From: Zingiber officinale
Taxonomy: Eukaryota; Streptophyta; Magnoliopsida; Zingiberales; Zingiberaceae
DNA: 64,000 nucleotides
Direction of reading: 5' to 3'
NCBI RefSeq assembly: GCF_018446385.1
Contig: NC_055988.1
Location: 160,654,209-160,718,208, forward strand
Each line of letters starts with the position of its first letter. Positions within the stretch are counted from its first letter, which is position 1. The notes beneath the pieces were generated by a model. That model saw only the letters and a program-made list of their open reading frames with translations. It did no database searches and was not told the origin of the DNA. Positions 34,381 through 46,021 of the stretch are shown in pieces. The position numbers were made by a program, and so were the translations under genes.

Positions 34381-34980
34381 TTAAAAATGATAAATATAAT
34401 TTTTATTTATCATGATAATTCATATTTTTATCAATTTATTGGTTATTACACATTATTAGTGTTATTATTACATTTTTATTTAAAAAGGAAAAAATAGTGT
34501 CAAGAAAATTGTGTTGCCGTACCGCATCAAATTTTAACCTAAAATTGATTAACCATTTTAATTTTTATTATTTTTGTTTAATTTTATTTAAAATATTAAT
34601 TAAATAAAATATTAATTTTAATATAATAAAAATAAGACTTTATACTAATTTCCCTCACTCAAACAACACCCAAAATTGATAATTACAATTTTTTATTTTT
34701 CATGATAATTCATATTTTTATCTACTTTACTCTATTTTTATTAGACATTATTAGTGTTATTATTACATTTTTATTTAAAAATAAAAAAATAGTGTCAAGG
34801 AGATTGTGTTACCGTACCACATCAAATTTTAACCTAAAATAGATTAATCATTTAAATTGTCATTATTTTTGTTTGATTTTATTTAAAATATTAATTAAAT
34901 AAAATATTAATTTTAATAAAATAAAAACAAAACTTTATATTAATTTCCCTCACTCAAATACCACCCAAAATTACCCAAAA
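34380..34980. repeat. Tandem duplication of about 295 bp
   Basis: Two adjacent copies (about 34385-34680 and 34681-34978) share ATGATAATTCATATTTTTAT, a TATTAGTGTTATTATTAC segment, AATAGTGTCAAG, and end in TTTCCCTCACTCAAA. They are about 90% alike by eye and very AT-rich. They lie just before the promoter region of the second CACTA gene. Confidence 0.85.
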
Positions 34981-36300
34981 TTTCACGTTCTCGCTATATC
35001 TCCCTCCCTCTTCTCACTCCCGCCATTTCCTAAATTCCTACCGCACGATTCTGCCAGTGTCCGTGTATCTCCCTCCCTCTTCTCACGCTCGCTGCTGTGT
35101 ATCTCCCTCCCCTCTTCTTACTCCCGCTATTTCCTACCGCGCGATTCTGCCAAAGTGTTCGTCGACGTTGCTGTGCCCGCTCTTGTGCCCGCTGTTGTGT
35201 TCTGTTTCGTCGATCGGATTCATCCCATCACTGACGACGAGCCTCCGACCTCCACCTCCTCCTTCCAATTACACAACAAGGGGAACCTCCGTCTCCTCCT
35301 AGGTACGCAGCTAGCATAACCTCCTCTTGACACTATTTGACCTAGCTATCGTCGTCGACCTATTTCTAATTCCTATCTGCTATTAGGGCTTTTAGGTCTT
35401 GCTTAATGTGTCTTACAAGAGCCTGTGATTTCCTGATGCATATAAGTAAACCTATTGTTACTTGTGTCTTCCTGATTCCTATCTGCTGTGTCCTGTGTTC
35501 ATCGCTGCTGTTGTGTCTGTTGTTGTGTCCTTTCTCTCTAATTTTTTTCTTGATAAAGAGTTTGTCAATTTTGATGTATTAATTTCAATCATGTTATACT
35601 TGATTGTGAGTTATGTTAATTACAAGTTTATTATAATAACAAAGTCTTATTCGTTCATCCCACTTGAACTTCAAGTATTTTATGATGATATTTAACCAAA
35701 CCTTCAGTTATCAATTTCCAATCGTGGGTTAGTTATATATTGCCATTCATTTTAAGATTTTATTATATTCTCACTACACAAGTTAGGATTACTAATGATT
35801 AGTTAGCAAGTGCAAGACAAATGTTTACTCTGGTATACAAAGTGCAAAGAAAATGTTTTGACCACAACTTACATAGAAACTCGGTAGCTAAACATTGTGT
35901 TCTAATAACATTCATAACTTTTAAATGAAGATTCAAGAGAATTCTGGTTTTGGTGGCATCTGCAAGACACTAATTTTGAGCCAACTCTTTACTTGCCTAT
36001 TACAATTCCAATTATCAATTTTGTATGCTTCTTCTTTTGAGCACCGGCAGGAGGCCTTCCAGCACCTGCAAGAGACAATCAGAAATTTTTTTTTGAGAAC
36101 ATCAGAAACAATAAGGTCGATTGAGAAGAATGCTAACATTATTCTTTTGTAATTCAATGAAAGGCTCTATATAGTCAATCTTATTGGCCACCAACCATGC
36201 ATTATACCTCCCTATTGATCCATTTGAAATCTATTTGACTATATTGATGATGGATGTTCACTTATATTTCTATATTGTGTTATGTAGGTAACTTTCGAAA
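34981..36300 (+). other. Promoter and 5' leader region of the second CACTA gene
   Basis: A C/T-rich tract (TCTCCCTCCCTCTTCTCAC, three partial copies in 35000-35130) is followed by GC-richer sequence and a good donor-like AGGTACGC at 35300. TTATGTAG at 36282-36289, 11 bp before the ATG, is a good acceptor. A long 5' UTR intron is therefore likely. No coding exon is evident here. Confidence 0.5.
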
Positions 36301-38567
36301 ATGGCAAACAAAAGAATGCGAAAGCTAATCCAAAATAGCCAAAGACGATCTAGGAGAGAAGAATCAAATAACAGAGGAGTTGATGATGAAAATGAATCAC
36401 AATATACAACATCCCATTCACCATTGGAGATACAAAATGAGGAGGTTAATGAACAAGGTGAAAAATATTTTTGGATATGAACAGTAAATTATTTTTGCGA
36501 CACTAACTGCAAATTACTTTTTTCAGTTGAAAATGAGGTCATGACTTCATCCCAAAGTCAACGTGGCAAGACTATCATGAGAGATATTCATGCATTACAT
36601 CCTGATCATGTGCTTGTTGTTGAATTCAATGGAAGGGGACAACCTTACGGTGATTTACAACCGACGCTTGCAAATTTTATTGGGACTATTGCACAGAATG
36701 GACTTGTGTTGCCCCTACTTTTTTTAGATTGGAGAAAAATGCCGGCAAATCGCTTGAATGATATATGGAAACTTGTTACCGTAAGTTTACAAGAGTTTAG
36801 CTTCAATTTTAAATTTAAAGCATGAACATATTTCATTTTTATGTTTATAGGCACGTTTCTATATTCCCAATCACCATAGAAGAGTTATAATGCAAATGAT
36901 GGGGGCCACATGGAGACGGTGGAGGACTGAAGTGAAAGCGACATCTTATGATTCAAATACTCCACTAGAAGAGTTTGTTGCAATACAACTCATTCCTCAT
37001 GGATTGACACCTCAAACTTGGGAAGTTTTATGTAACTATTGGAAGTCTACTGAGGTACTACTAGTATGAATTATTTTTGACATAAGTTTATAAATGTTAT
37101 AATTTCATTATAAATTTTTGTGCCAGAAAACTTCAAAAATCAATAGAGAAAATGCAAACAAAAAGAAACGGACTCATGCACAGGGATGCACTAATATTCC
37201 GTCATTGGAATATAAATTTGTAAGAATCAAAATTTTTTTTTTCTTCTTTATAATTAGTTTCTCAATGTTCATTTATTGTTTTACACTTTAATGCTCTTAT
37301 CGTTAAAGTTCCAAGGTTTTATGTAGGGGTGAGCATTCGGTTAATTCGGTTAATTTGTTATTAATTTTGTATAAATTCTTTTTATTATTATTTTAAACAA
37401 ATTTAGTTAATTCGGTGTTAATTGAAATAACTAATTCGATTAATTCAGTTTTAGTAAAATTTTGATTTGATTCGGTTAGTCAACACTAAATTGGTTTTCA
37501 GTTAATTCGGTTAATTTATGGACCGAATTAACCAAATGCTCACCCCTAGTTTTATGAGATTCTAAACATTGATTACAAGCAATGTAATTTATATTAGTTA
37601 GCTTTTGATGAAATGTGTAAATTAGTAATATAAGTTGTTGCACATATAGAATAATTTATTCTATTAATATTTTGTGTTAAATGTGGATTTCTTATCTTTT
37701 TAGTCTCAAGAGAATGGTAGAAAACCAAGTCGTATTGAAATACAACAATTGAGTCGGAGAAGTAGAAAGAAAGGAGGTGCCGCTATTGACGATGAGGCAA
37801 TACGAATTAAGGTAATAAAATTTTACTTTTTAAGTTAACTTTTATATATTTTTTATTTATAGTAACAAATTATTTTCTTGTTAAAATTTACTTAAAGAGG
37901 CTGTAGATCGTCTCCTCCAAGATAAACCTGAAGGAACACAACCATTGGAAGTCCATGAGGAGGCATTTCGGTAACAATTTACTTATAATTTCATTTTATT
38001 TTTGTAAAAGTTGTTACATATGATTTGACTTTAATTATATTCTTTATATAGTGAGGTTTTTGGACCTGAGCATTCTGGTCGGGTACAATGTTTAGGAGCT
38101 GGTGCGCTACCTAGCCAAGTTTTCCCAGAGCAATGTAAACGTAGCTCAATGTATTGGCAAGATTATCACTCAAATTCAGATTTGACGGACAAATTTAACG
38201 AAATGAGAGAGAAAATTAAAGATATGGAGTTGCGAGAAGCACAACGACAAACAGAAACAGAGCTGATGAAAAAACAAATGCAAGATAATGATCAATTCCA
38301 AAATTTTGCACGAGTAATGTTAAGTATGATGTCGGGAAGTGTTGGGGGCTCTTGTGGACCCGAATTATTACCGGCACAAGTAATAACATTTCTCACTAAA
38401 AAATAATTGTTTAAAATTATTTGTATTATTAAGTACATTAATAGCAAATTTATTTATTTTTGTAGATGGCAGCTATGTTTGCAAATATTATGCAACAACA
38501 AGTTCCATCACTTGCGGAAGAAGATAGGTGTAGATCCTCCTCATCACCAGAATCAGATAATAACTAG
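36301..38567 (+). CDS. CACTA second gene, plant transposase (Ptta/En/Spm) family, apparently intact
   Basis: Eight exons join without stops to 438 residues: 36301-36457, 36527-36780, 36851-37054, 37127-37219, 37704-37811, 37900-37970, 38052-38379 and 38466-38567. Every intron is GT...AG and every junction keeps frame. The N-terminus is basic (MANKRMRK). The middle contains the family core: a GRGQPYG segment, L-x-x-W-R-K-x-P, W, RFYIPN, and M-x-x-x-W-R-R-W-R. A basic linker and a coiled-coil stretch of about 40 residues (MREKIKDMELREAQRQTE) near the C-terminus follow. In En/Spm, such proteins bind subterminal repeats and bring the ends together. The Tat element begins 107 bp after the stop. 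That the gene works is inference from the open frame. Confidence 0.82.
37324..37548. mobile_element. hAT-type MITE in intron 4 of the CACTA gene
   Basis: The 225-bp element starts TAGGGGTGAGCATTCGGTTA and ends with its inverted copy (GCTCACCCCTA). It is flanked by a perfect 8-bp duplication GTTTTATG (37316-37323, 37549-37556), the hAT hallmark. The interior is made of GGTTAATTCGGTTAATT words. Confidence 0.9.
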
Positions 38568-38674
38568 AGAGGTTGGTTTTTTAATTACACAAGCTTTTAC
38601 TTTGTACATGCTAAATAGTATATATTGTATTGTTGCCAAGCTTTTACTTTGTACACAATTCTTCCTATAGGAGT

Positions 38675-39378
38675 TGATCCGGCGGTAAGAATGGGGGACC
38701 CACTTCCTGAAGGGTCCCAGCCTGAGGACGGATGGAGGGCTGACTAAGCGGGTAATGGCCGCGTCAAGCAGTTGAGCAGGTCCGAGCGGAGCCAGAGATA
38801 ACCCAGCCATAGGCTTGGGTTTCCGACGCCAAGGCGGGAGGACTGAATGGCCGAGCGGGTGTCTGCCCGGCTGGAACCGAATGGCCGAGCGGGTGGTCCG
38901 TTCGGCCAGGATAAGGGCGAGGATACAAAGGTTAGCCGAGCGGCCTATTCGTTCGGCTCAGGATATGGGATGTCAGCAAAGGCAAGTCTGATGATTATGT
39001 CGTACACAAGATTTCACGATAGAGGGTCTTGCCGTCACATCATGGAGAGGTTGATACAGTAGCGGTATGGCCTTATGGATGCCCTTCTGACAGACCCATA
39101 CCTGGGCATGGTCGAAAGCAGGTGATTGCTTTGATTGACGCGCCCAGGCTCCTTCGAGAGGTCTATATAAGGTCTCCATTTCTTCACCGGAGGTACGAGA
39201 GTCCTCATCCTGCAGCCACTTTTTTCATCTATTCCCTCGCCTGACTTGATCGTCGGAGGGTCGTCGCCGGGACACCCCCCCCGGCTCGGTTTTGTTACAG
39301 GTTGGCCGGAGCACTCGAGGATCCAGCCGGGAGCGCCACATCCCCAGCGTTCGTTGACCACTGGTTCGGACATGATCA
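38675..39378 (+). repeat. 5' LTR of the Tat element, with TATA box
   Basis: It is nearly identical to 48884-49591. TATATAA at 39164-39170 is a good promoter element, about 215 bp before the LTR end. CCGAGCGG and TTCGGC words recur, as they do through the whole element. Confidence 0.92.
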
Positions 39379-39380
39379 AT

Positions 39381-39400
39381 TTGGCGCCGTCTGTGGGAAC
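39381..39400 (+). promoter_or_regulatory. Primer-binding site of the Tat element
   Basis: TTGGCGCCGTCTGTGGGAAC follows the LTR end after two bases. TGGCGCC-type sites are usual in Tat and Athila elements and pair with a tRNA other than initiator Met. The exact tRNA is not determined here. Confidence 0.8.
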
Positions 39401-39423
39401 GCTCCTGCATCCGAACGGGAACA

Positions 39424-42400
39424 ATGGACGAGGTTGGACGACAACACACGGTGACGCTTTCCACGGAAGAACTCGACGCTCTGGTCGAGATAAGGGCCGC
39501 CAAACTTGTGGAGCAAAAACAGAAAGCAGCAGCCGAGCGGCCGGAGCAACAAGCAACGTCTGCGTCGGGTGGCCGAGCGGAAGCACCTCCGGCCACCGTC
39601 GCATTCCATCGAGCCTTATTTCGCACCCCTGAAGCCGTACCAGCACGAAGAGATAGAGGATCTTCTTCAGACGAGATGCCTAGGCGAGATGACAGAAAGG
39701 GGAAAGCCCCCCGAGCGGATTCATCTCCCGAGCGGATCAATCGTCAATTTTCGGAGGCTATTCTACGAGACCCTCTGCCCAAGCATTACGTGCCTCCGAT
39801 GATCGGCGAGTACAATGGAACAACAGACCGGGATGATCATCTGGGTAAGTTTGATAACACAGCTACGCTCCATCAATACACAGATGGAGTAAAATGCCGA
39901 GTTTTTCTTACCACTCTCTCGGGATCGGCTCAACGGTGGTTTCGGAGGCTGCCGGACGGATCTATCACCAGCTTCAAAGATTTCCGAACGGCTTTCCTCC
40001 ACCACTTTGCAAGCAGTCGGCGATATCAAAAAACTAGCGTTAGTCTGTTCGCTATCAAGCAAGAAGCCCGTGAATCGCTCCAAGCTTATATCCAGCGATT
40101 CAACCAAGTGGCGATGGATATTCCAACAGCCACATCGGAGACCATGATGAATGCCTTCACACAAGGCCTAGTGGATGGGGACTTCTTCCGGTCGCTCATC
40201 CGAAAGCCGCCCCGAGATTATGATCACATGCTACATCGGGCCAACCAATACATAAACGTGGAAGAAGCGCAAGCCGCCCGGAAAAAGGAACCGAGCGGGC
40301 ACCTATTCATGCCGAACGGAAACAGATGCCGCTCATCAGCCGCCCAGAGGACCGAGGGCCGAATCCATGCCAGATCACACGTAAAAGAGGTGGCTGCCGC
40401 TCGGCCCAAGCCAAAGAAGAGATGGACCCCTATGTTCTGCTCCTTCCACCGGACGGATACGCACAACACGAGGGATTATCGAAATCTTCCCTTCGTGGCT
40501 AATCCCGTTCCCAGGAATGCCGAACGACGGTCTCCTCCCATTGACAGGAGACAAAGGACCCATGAAGCCTACCGGACCCGCACCGAGAGGCGACATCACC
40601 AGACGCCCGATCGGCACCGATCTCCAAGACAGGAGAATCGCCGGGCGTCCAGAGAACGGTCCCGACCGTCCACTCGGGAAGAGGAAAACAGGAGCAATAC
40701 TTCCCGGGGCGAGATCAACGTTATTGCTGGTGGGCCGACTGGAGGAGACTCCAACCGAGCCAGAAAGGCGAGCGTCCGGCAACTCCAGATCCACGCAGTC
40801 GGTTGCAGCCAAGAGCGGGCAAGTGGACCGGAAATCACTTTCAGACCCGGGGACTTAGAAGGAGTTGAAGTGCCCCACGACGACGCTCTGCTCATTAAAG
40901 CGGTAATAGCAAATTATACTATTCACCGCATATTTGTTGACACAGGGAGTTCGGTCAACATCATGTTCAAGAAGGCGTTTGACCAGCTGCAAATTGATCG
41001 AGCCGAGCTGCTTCCCATGACAACCCCGCTCTACGGCTTTACAGGAAACGAAGTTCAGCCGGTCGGACAGATCCGGCTGGCTACCTCGCTGGGAGAGGAG
41101 CCGCTTAGGAGGACCAGGACAATAAATTTCGTGGTGGTCGACTCTCCCTCGTCCTACAACGTCATTTTGGGACGACCGGCGCTCGGCGAATTCCGAGCGG
41201 TCGTCTCAACCTTCCACCAGAAGATGAAGTTCCCCGTCGAAGACAAGGTGGGAGAAGTACGGGGAGATCAGTTAGCAGCTCGGCGATGCTACATCGAGAT
41301 GGTCCGGGCAGAATCCAACTCCGCTCGGAAGGCGCCTCGAATCGAGGTAAATGCCATCACTGAGAAGCCACCCTCTTTAATTTATGAAGAAAAAGAGGAA
41401 GTGCAGATTCATCCGACCCGATCGGAGGCCACGACTTTTGTTGCCTCTGATCTGGAGGAGAAGCCGAAGGAGGAGCTGATCCAATGCCTCCAACGAAATC
41501 ATGATGTATTTGTCTGGTCGACACATGAGTTGCCCGGAATTTCGCCAAGCATAGCGCAGCATGAGTTGCATGTCCGACCGGACGCTCGGCCGATAAAGCA
41601 GGGACAAAGAGATTTCAGTGCCGAGCAGAACTCCATCATCCGGGCGGAAGTCGAGAAGCTTCTGGAGGTCGGCCATATACGAGAAGTACAGTTCCCGAGT
41701 TGGTTGGCTAACGTAGTATTAGTCTCCAAGCCGGGCGGCAAGTGGAGAGTCTGCATTGATTTTCGGGACTTGAACAAAACATGCCCCAAGGACTTTTATC
41801 CTCTGCCCCGGATAGATCAGCTGGTGGACTCTACGGCCGGCTGCGAATTAATTTGTATGCTCGACGCCTACCAAGGCTATCATCAAGTGTCGCTCGCCCG
41901 GGAAGATCAAGAAAAAGTAAGCTTCGTAACGGCCGACGGCACATATTGCTATAATGTGATGCCGTTCGGATTGAAGAATGCCGGGGCCACCTATCAACGC
42001 TTGATGAACAAAGTGTTCAGGGAGCAGATCGGGCGGAATCTGGAAGTTTATGTGGACGACATTCTTATCAAATCCGCCCGAGCGGCCGATCTCTTCAAGG
42101 ACATGGAAGAAACCTTCCGAACGCTACGCAAATATGGAGTCAAGCTAAATCCCCAGAAGTGCCTGTTCGGAGCAAAAGGAGGGCGTTTCTTGGGGTATAT
42201 AGTGACCGAGCGGGGAATTGAAGCTAATCCCAGCAAGGTGAAAGCTCTACAAGACATGCCGCCTCCAAGAAATACAAGGGAAGTGCAGCGTTTGACCGGT
42301 CGGATAACCGCATTGTCCCGATTCATCTCCAAAACTGCCGACCGGAGCCTCCCTTTCTTCAAAATTTTGCGCAAGGCCACTAAATTTCACTGGGACGAGG

Positions 42401-44556
42401 AATGCGACCGAGCATTCGAAGAATTGAAGACATATCTTAATTCTCTGCCTATACTAGCCAAGCCGATCGGGGGTGAGTCACTTTATATTTATCTGTCTTC
42501 AACCGAGCATGCTGTAGGCTCGGCACTTGTAAGGTCCAGAGGCGAGGAACAGCCGGTGTATTTTCTGAGCCACATTTTAAAAGATGCCGAATCTCGTTAC
42601 ACTGGGCTCGAGAAGTTGGCCTTTGCTCTGGTTCTAGCCGCTCGACGCCTTCGACTATATTTCTTGGCTCACACCATCATCGTCTGGACGAACAGTCCAC
42701 TAGGAAGAGTACTGTTGAATCCAGAAGCGTCCGGATGGCTCATCAAGTGGACGACAGAACTAAGTGAATTTGACATCCAATACCAGCCCCGCTCGGCGAT
42801 CAAAGCGCAATCCTTGGCTGATTTTGTGACCGAAGTGCAAATGCCAGAGCCGGAAGCTATGTGGAAAATATATGTGGATGGGTCTTCCACTCGGCTCGGA
42901 AGTGGGATTGGAATATTGCTGCTCTCACCCCAAGAAGAAAAGATGCACCTATCCGTCCGGCTGGACTACAAAGCCACCAACAATGAAGCAGAGTATGAGG
43001 CCCTCATAGCCGGATTGCAGGCAGCACGGCATGTGGGAGCCGGTCGGGTGACTCTCTATTCGGATTCACAATTGGCCGCTCAGCAACTTTCTGGCACCTT
43101 TGAGATCAACAGCATTCGGCTTAAACTCTACGTTGAGGCCTTCGAAAAACTTAAAGCTACTTTCTGAGAGGTTCTTATTCAGAAGATTTCCCGAACGGAG
43201 AACCAGGCAGCCGATGAGTTGGCCAAAATAGCAAGTTCTATAACGCCGGTCGCCATTCAGCAACCAATTGAAAAAGTACTGCTGGTGGCGCACGTCGACC
43301 GGATGGAAAGCCTCACATTTCCAAGCGACTGGAGGACACCCATCATAGAGTTCCTCCGCTCAGGAGCTACATCAGCCGATCGGAATGAAGCCCAGTTGCT
43401 GAGGAGAAGAGCCGGTCGGTTCACACTCATCGGCGATAAACTGTACAAAAAGGCTTTCTCTCGCCCGCTGTTGAAATGCGTGAGCTCAGAAGACTCAGCT
43501 TACATTCTCCAAGAAGTACATCAAGGATCATGCGGGGGGCATCCGGGCGGACGCTCGTTAGCCAAGAAGATCCTCCTGGCCGGGTATTTTTGGCCAACTT
43601 TGCAAGCAGACACCGCTCGGACAGTATCTACATGCCTTTCGTGCCAGAAATATCACAACGTCTCCCACCGACCGGCCGAAGAAATGAAGGCATCCACCAT
43701 TTCATGCCCGTTCGATCAATAGGGAATGGATATCATCGGTCCATTTCCGATGGCGACCGGGCAGAGGAAATTTTTGCTAGTGGCCGTCGACTATTTTTCC
43801 AAGTGGGTGGAAGTTGAACCGCTGGCGAGGATCACCGAGCAGATGGTCAAAAAATTCATCTGGCAACACATCATATGTCGGTTCGGCATCCCTAGCCGAT
43901 TGGTCTCCGACAATGGGCAGCAATTCACGGGGAAGGTACTAGAAGATTGGTGCAAAAGTTACGGCATGGAGCAACACTTCACGTCCGTGGCCTACCCCCA
44001 AAGCAACGGTCAAGCCGAAGTAGCCAATCGGGAAATTCTCCGTATTCTGCGCGCTCGGCTCGACCACCTGGGAGGAAGTTGGCCGGATGAAGTGTCGGGC
44101 GTTTTATGGGCCATCCGAACGACTCCTAAGAAAGGAACGGGCGTCACACCTTTTCATCTGGTGTACGGCGGCGAAGCGGTCATTCCGGTTGAAGTCGGCG
44201 TCGAGTCCGTCCGGGTCCAATGTTACGATGAAGGCAACGCCGAGCGGAGGAACATGGAGCTGGATTTGGTTGATGAAGAGCGGGCCAAGGCATCCGTTCG
44301 GCTGATGGCGTACCGTCAACGGATGAAGCAAAATTACAATCGGCGCGTCATTCCCAGATCATTCCAGGTCGGCTATCTTGTCTGGAAAAAAGTCAAGCCG
44401 GTCGGCGACGTCGACAAGCTTGAAGCTCCGTGGGCAGGCCCCTTCAAAATCATCGAAAAGCTCCGCTCGGGCGCGTATTATTTGGAGGACGAGGATGGTC
44501 GACAGCTAGATAGGCCGTGGAGCGCGAATCACCTCCAGCCTTACCGGGCGGGGTGA
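39424..44556 (+). pseudogene. Tat gag-pol, one frame broken by two stop codons
   Basis: A single frame of 1710 codons runs from ATG 39424 to 44556, interrupted only by TGA at 43165 (codon 1248) and TAG at 43720 (codon 1433). Domains by codon: gag core about 118-290; protease DTGSS about 505; reverse transcriptase about 740-900 with YVDD at 876-879; first RNase H about 1000-1130; a second, archaeal-like RNase H about 1145-1250 (YVDGSS, NNEAEYEAL, YSDSQL); integrase from about 1350, with a His/Cys zinc region and catalytic Asp, Asp (VSDNGQQF) and Glu (QAEVANR). The first stop cuts the second RNase H, the second sits just before the first integrase Asp. Both fit single C-to-T or G-to-A changes. 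Without readthrough, no integrase is made. Confidence 0.93.
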
Positions 44557-44978
44557 AAGGTGTGCCAATGTAAATCATCTTGTGTACTTTTTTCGACTGA
44601 ATACTTGAAATGCAGAAATGAAAAACCAAGAGAAATACAAGGCATCGTCAACGAGCGAAGGCCCCGCGCCGTTCGGCCGGAGGTAAATTGGTCGAGCCGA
44701 GCGCTCGAGCATCGAAGGCCCCGTACCGTTCGGACAGAGGTAAACTATCCGAGCCAAAATGCTCAATGCTGAAGACCCCGTGCCGTTCGACCGGGCGTAC
44801 GATACCCAAGCATTGACACAAAAACCGAAGGCCACGTGCGGGAAGTAAAGTGGTGTAATATGGCGCTAATTCTGTGTATATTTTCTGTTAGCCTATATCC
44901 TCAGTGCAGGAAGCAAAGGTGATAAAAAGGATGACAAAAAGCTTCACCGAACGGAAGTGTCAAAATTAGCCTTAAAGG

Positions 44979-45645
44979 CCGTCTAGCCCAGACGTTAAAC
45001 CGTAGAGCCGCGCCGACCGGCTATAAATATCCGCGCCATCTAGCCCAGACGTTAAACCGTAGAGACGAGCCGGCGTCTATAAACTCTCCGAGCGGAAGAC
45101 CGTCTAGCCCAGACGTTAAACCGTAGAGCCGCGCCGACCGGCTATAAATATCCGCGCCGTCTAGCCCAGACGTTAAACCGTAGAGACGAGCCGGCGTCTA
45201 TAAACTCTCCGAGCGGAAGACCGTCTAGCCCAGACGTTAAACCGTAGAGACGAGCCGGCGTCTATAAACTCTCCGAGCGGAAGACCGTCTAGCCCAGACG
45301 TTAAACCGTAGAGCCGCGCCGACCGGCTATAAATATCCGCGCCGTCTAGCCCAGACGTTAAACCGTAGAGACCAGCCGGCGTCTATAAACTCTCCGAGCG
45401 GAAGACCGTCTAGCCCAGACGTTAAACCGTAGAGACGAGCCGGCGTCTATAAATCCCCGAGCAGAAGACCGACGGTCGACGAGCTCCGTCGTTAAAAATC
45501 GAGAGCCGCGCCGACCGGCTATAAATATCCGCGCCGACGAGCTCCGTCGTTAAAGATCGAGAGCCGCGCCGACCGGCTATAAATATCCTCGCCGACGAGC
45601 TCCGTCGTTAAAAATCGAGAGTCGCGCCGATCGGCTATAAATATC
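44979..45645 (+). repeat. TATA-containing tandem array of the Tat element
   Basis: Eight units start TCTAGCCCAGACGTTAAACC, then alternate between two tails: one with CCGACCGGCTATAAATATCC (about 58 bp) and one with CGGCGTCTATAAACTCTCC (about 62 bp). Three further units start CGACGAGCTCCGTCGTTAAA and carry the first tail. Each of the 11 units therefore has CTATAAA or TATAAAT. It lies between pol and the opposite-strand gene. Confidence 0.9.
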
Positions 45646-46021
45646 CACGTCGGACCCGCGACTGTGAACTTACTGGATGGAACTAAGGACGCCAAATAAC
45701 GAGCGTTCGCAAGTACTAAATTAATTAAGTCCGATCGGCTATCGGTTTGCCAATACTTTGCATTCACTGAATGCAAACAGTATAGCCAATCGCTAAACGA
45801 TTTCAAGGAAATCGAGTCAATTGATTGACCCGATCGGTCGTCTAGTGGGAAACACGTGGAGCTTAACTGACTCTACGGATAAGCACCAAACAGACAAAAG
45901 AAGGGCAATGAAGGGCAAACAAAAATACAAGCAAAGGAACACAACTATGCCGAACGGAGCGTACAAAAATTTTACATCCGCAAAGCGGATGAAATACAGA
46001 AAGTACTTGGAAGAACTCGCC
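45646..46021. other. Spacer between the tandem array and the antisense gene
   Basis: Noncoding sequence. On the minus strand it would be the 3' UTR of the antisense gene. TTTGTATTTTTGTTTGCC-like sequence (minus) lies near 45920, but no clear AATAAA signal was seen close to the stop. Confidence 0.4.

Noticed and set aside
44979..45645. Regular repeat array considered as CRISPR
   Set aside because: Units are directly tandem with shared tails and no unique spacers, and the setting is a plant retrotransposon.
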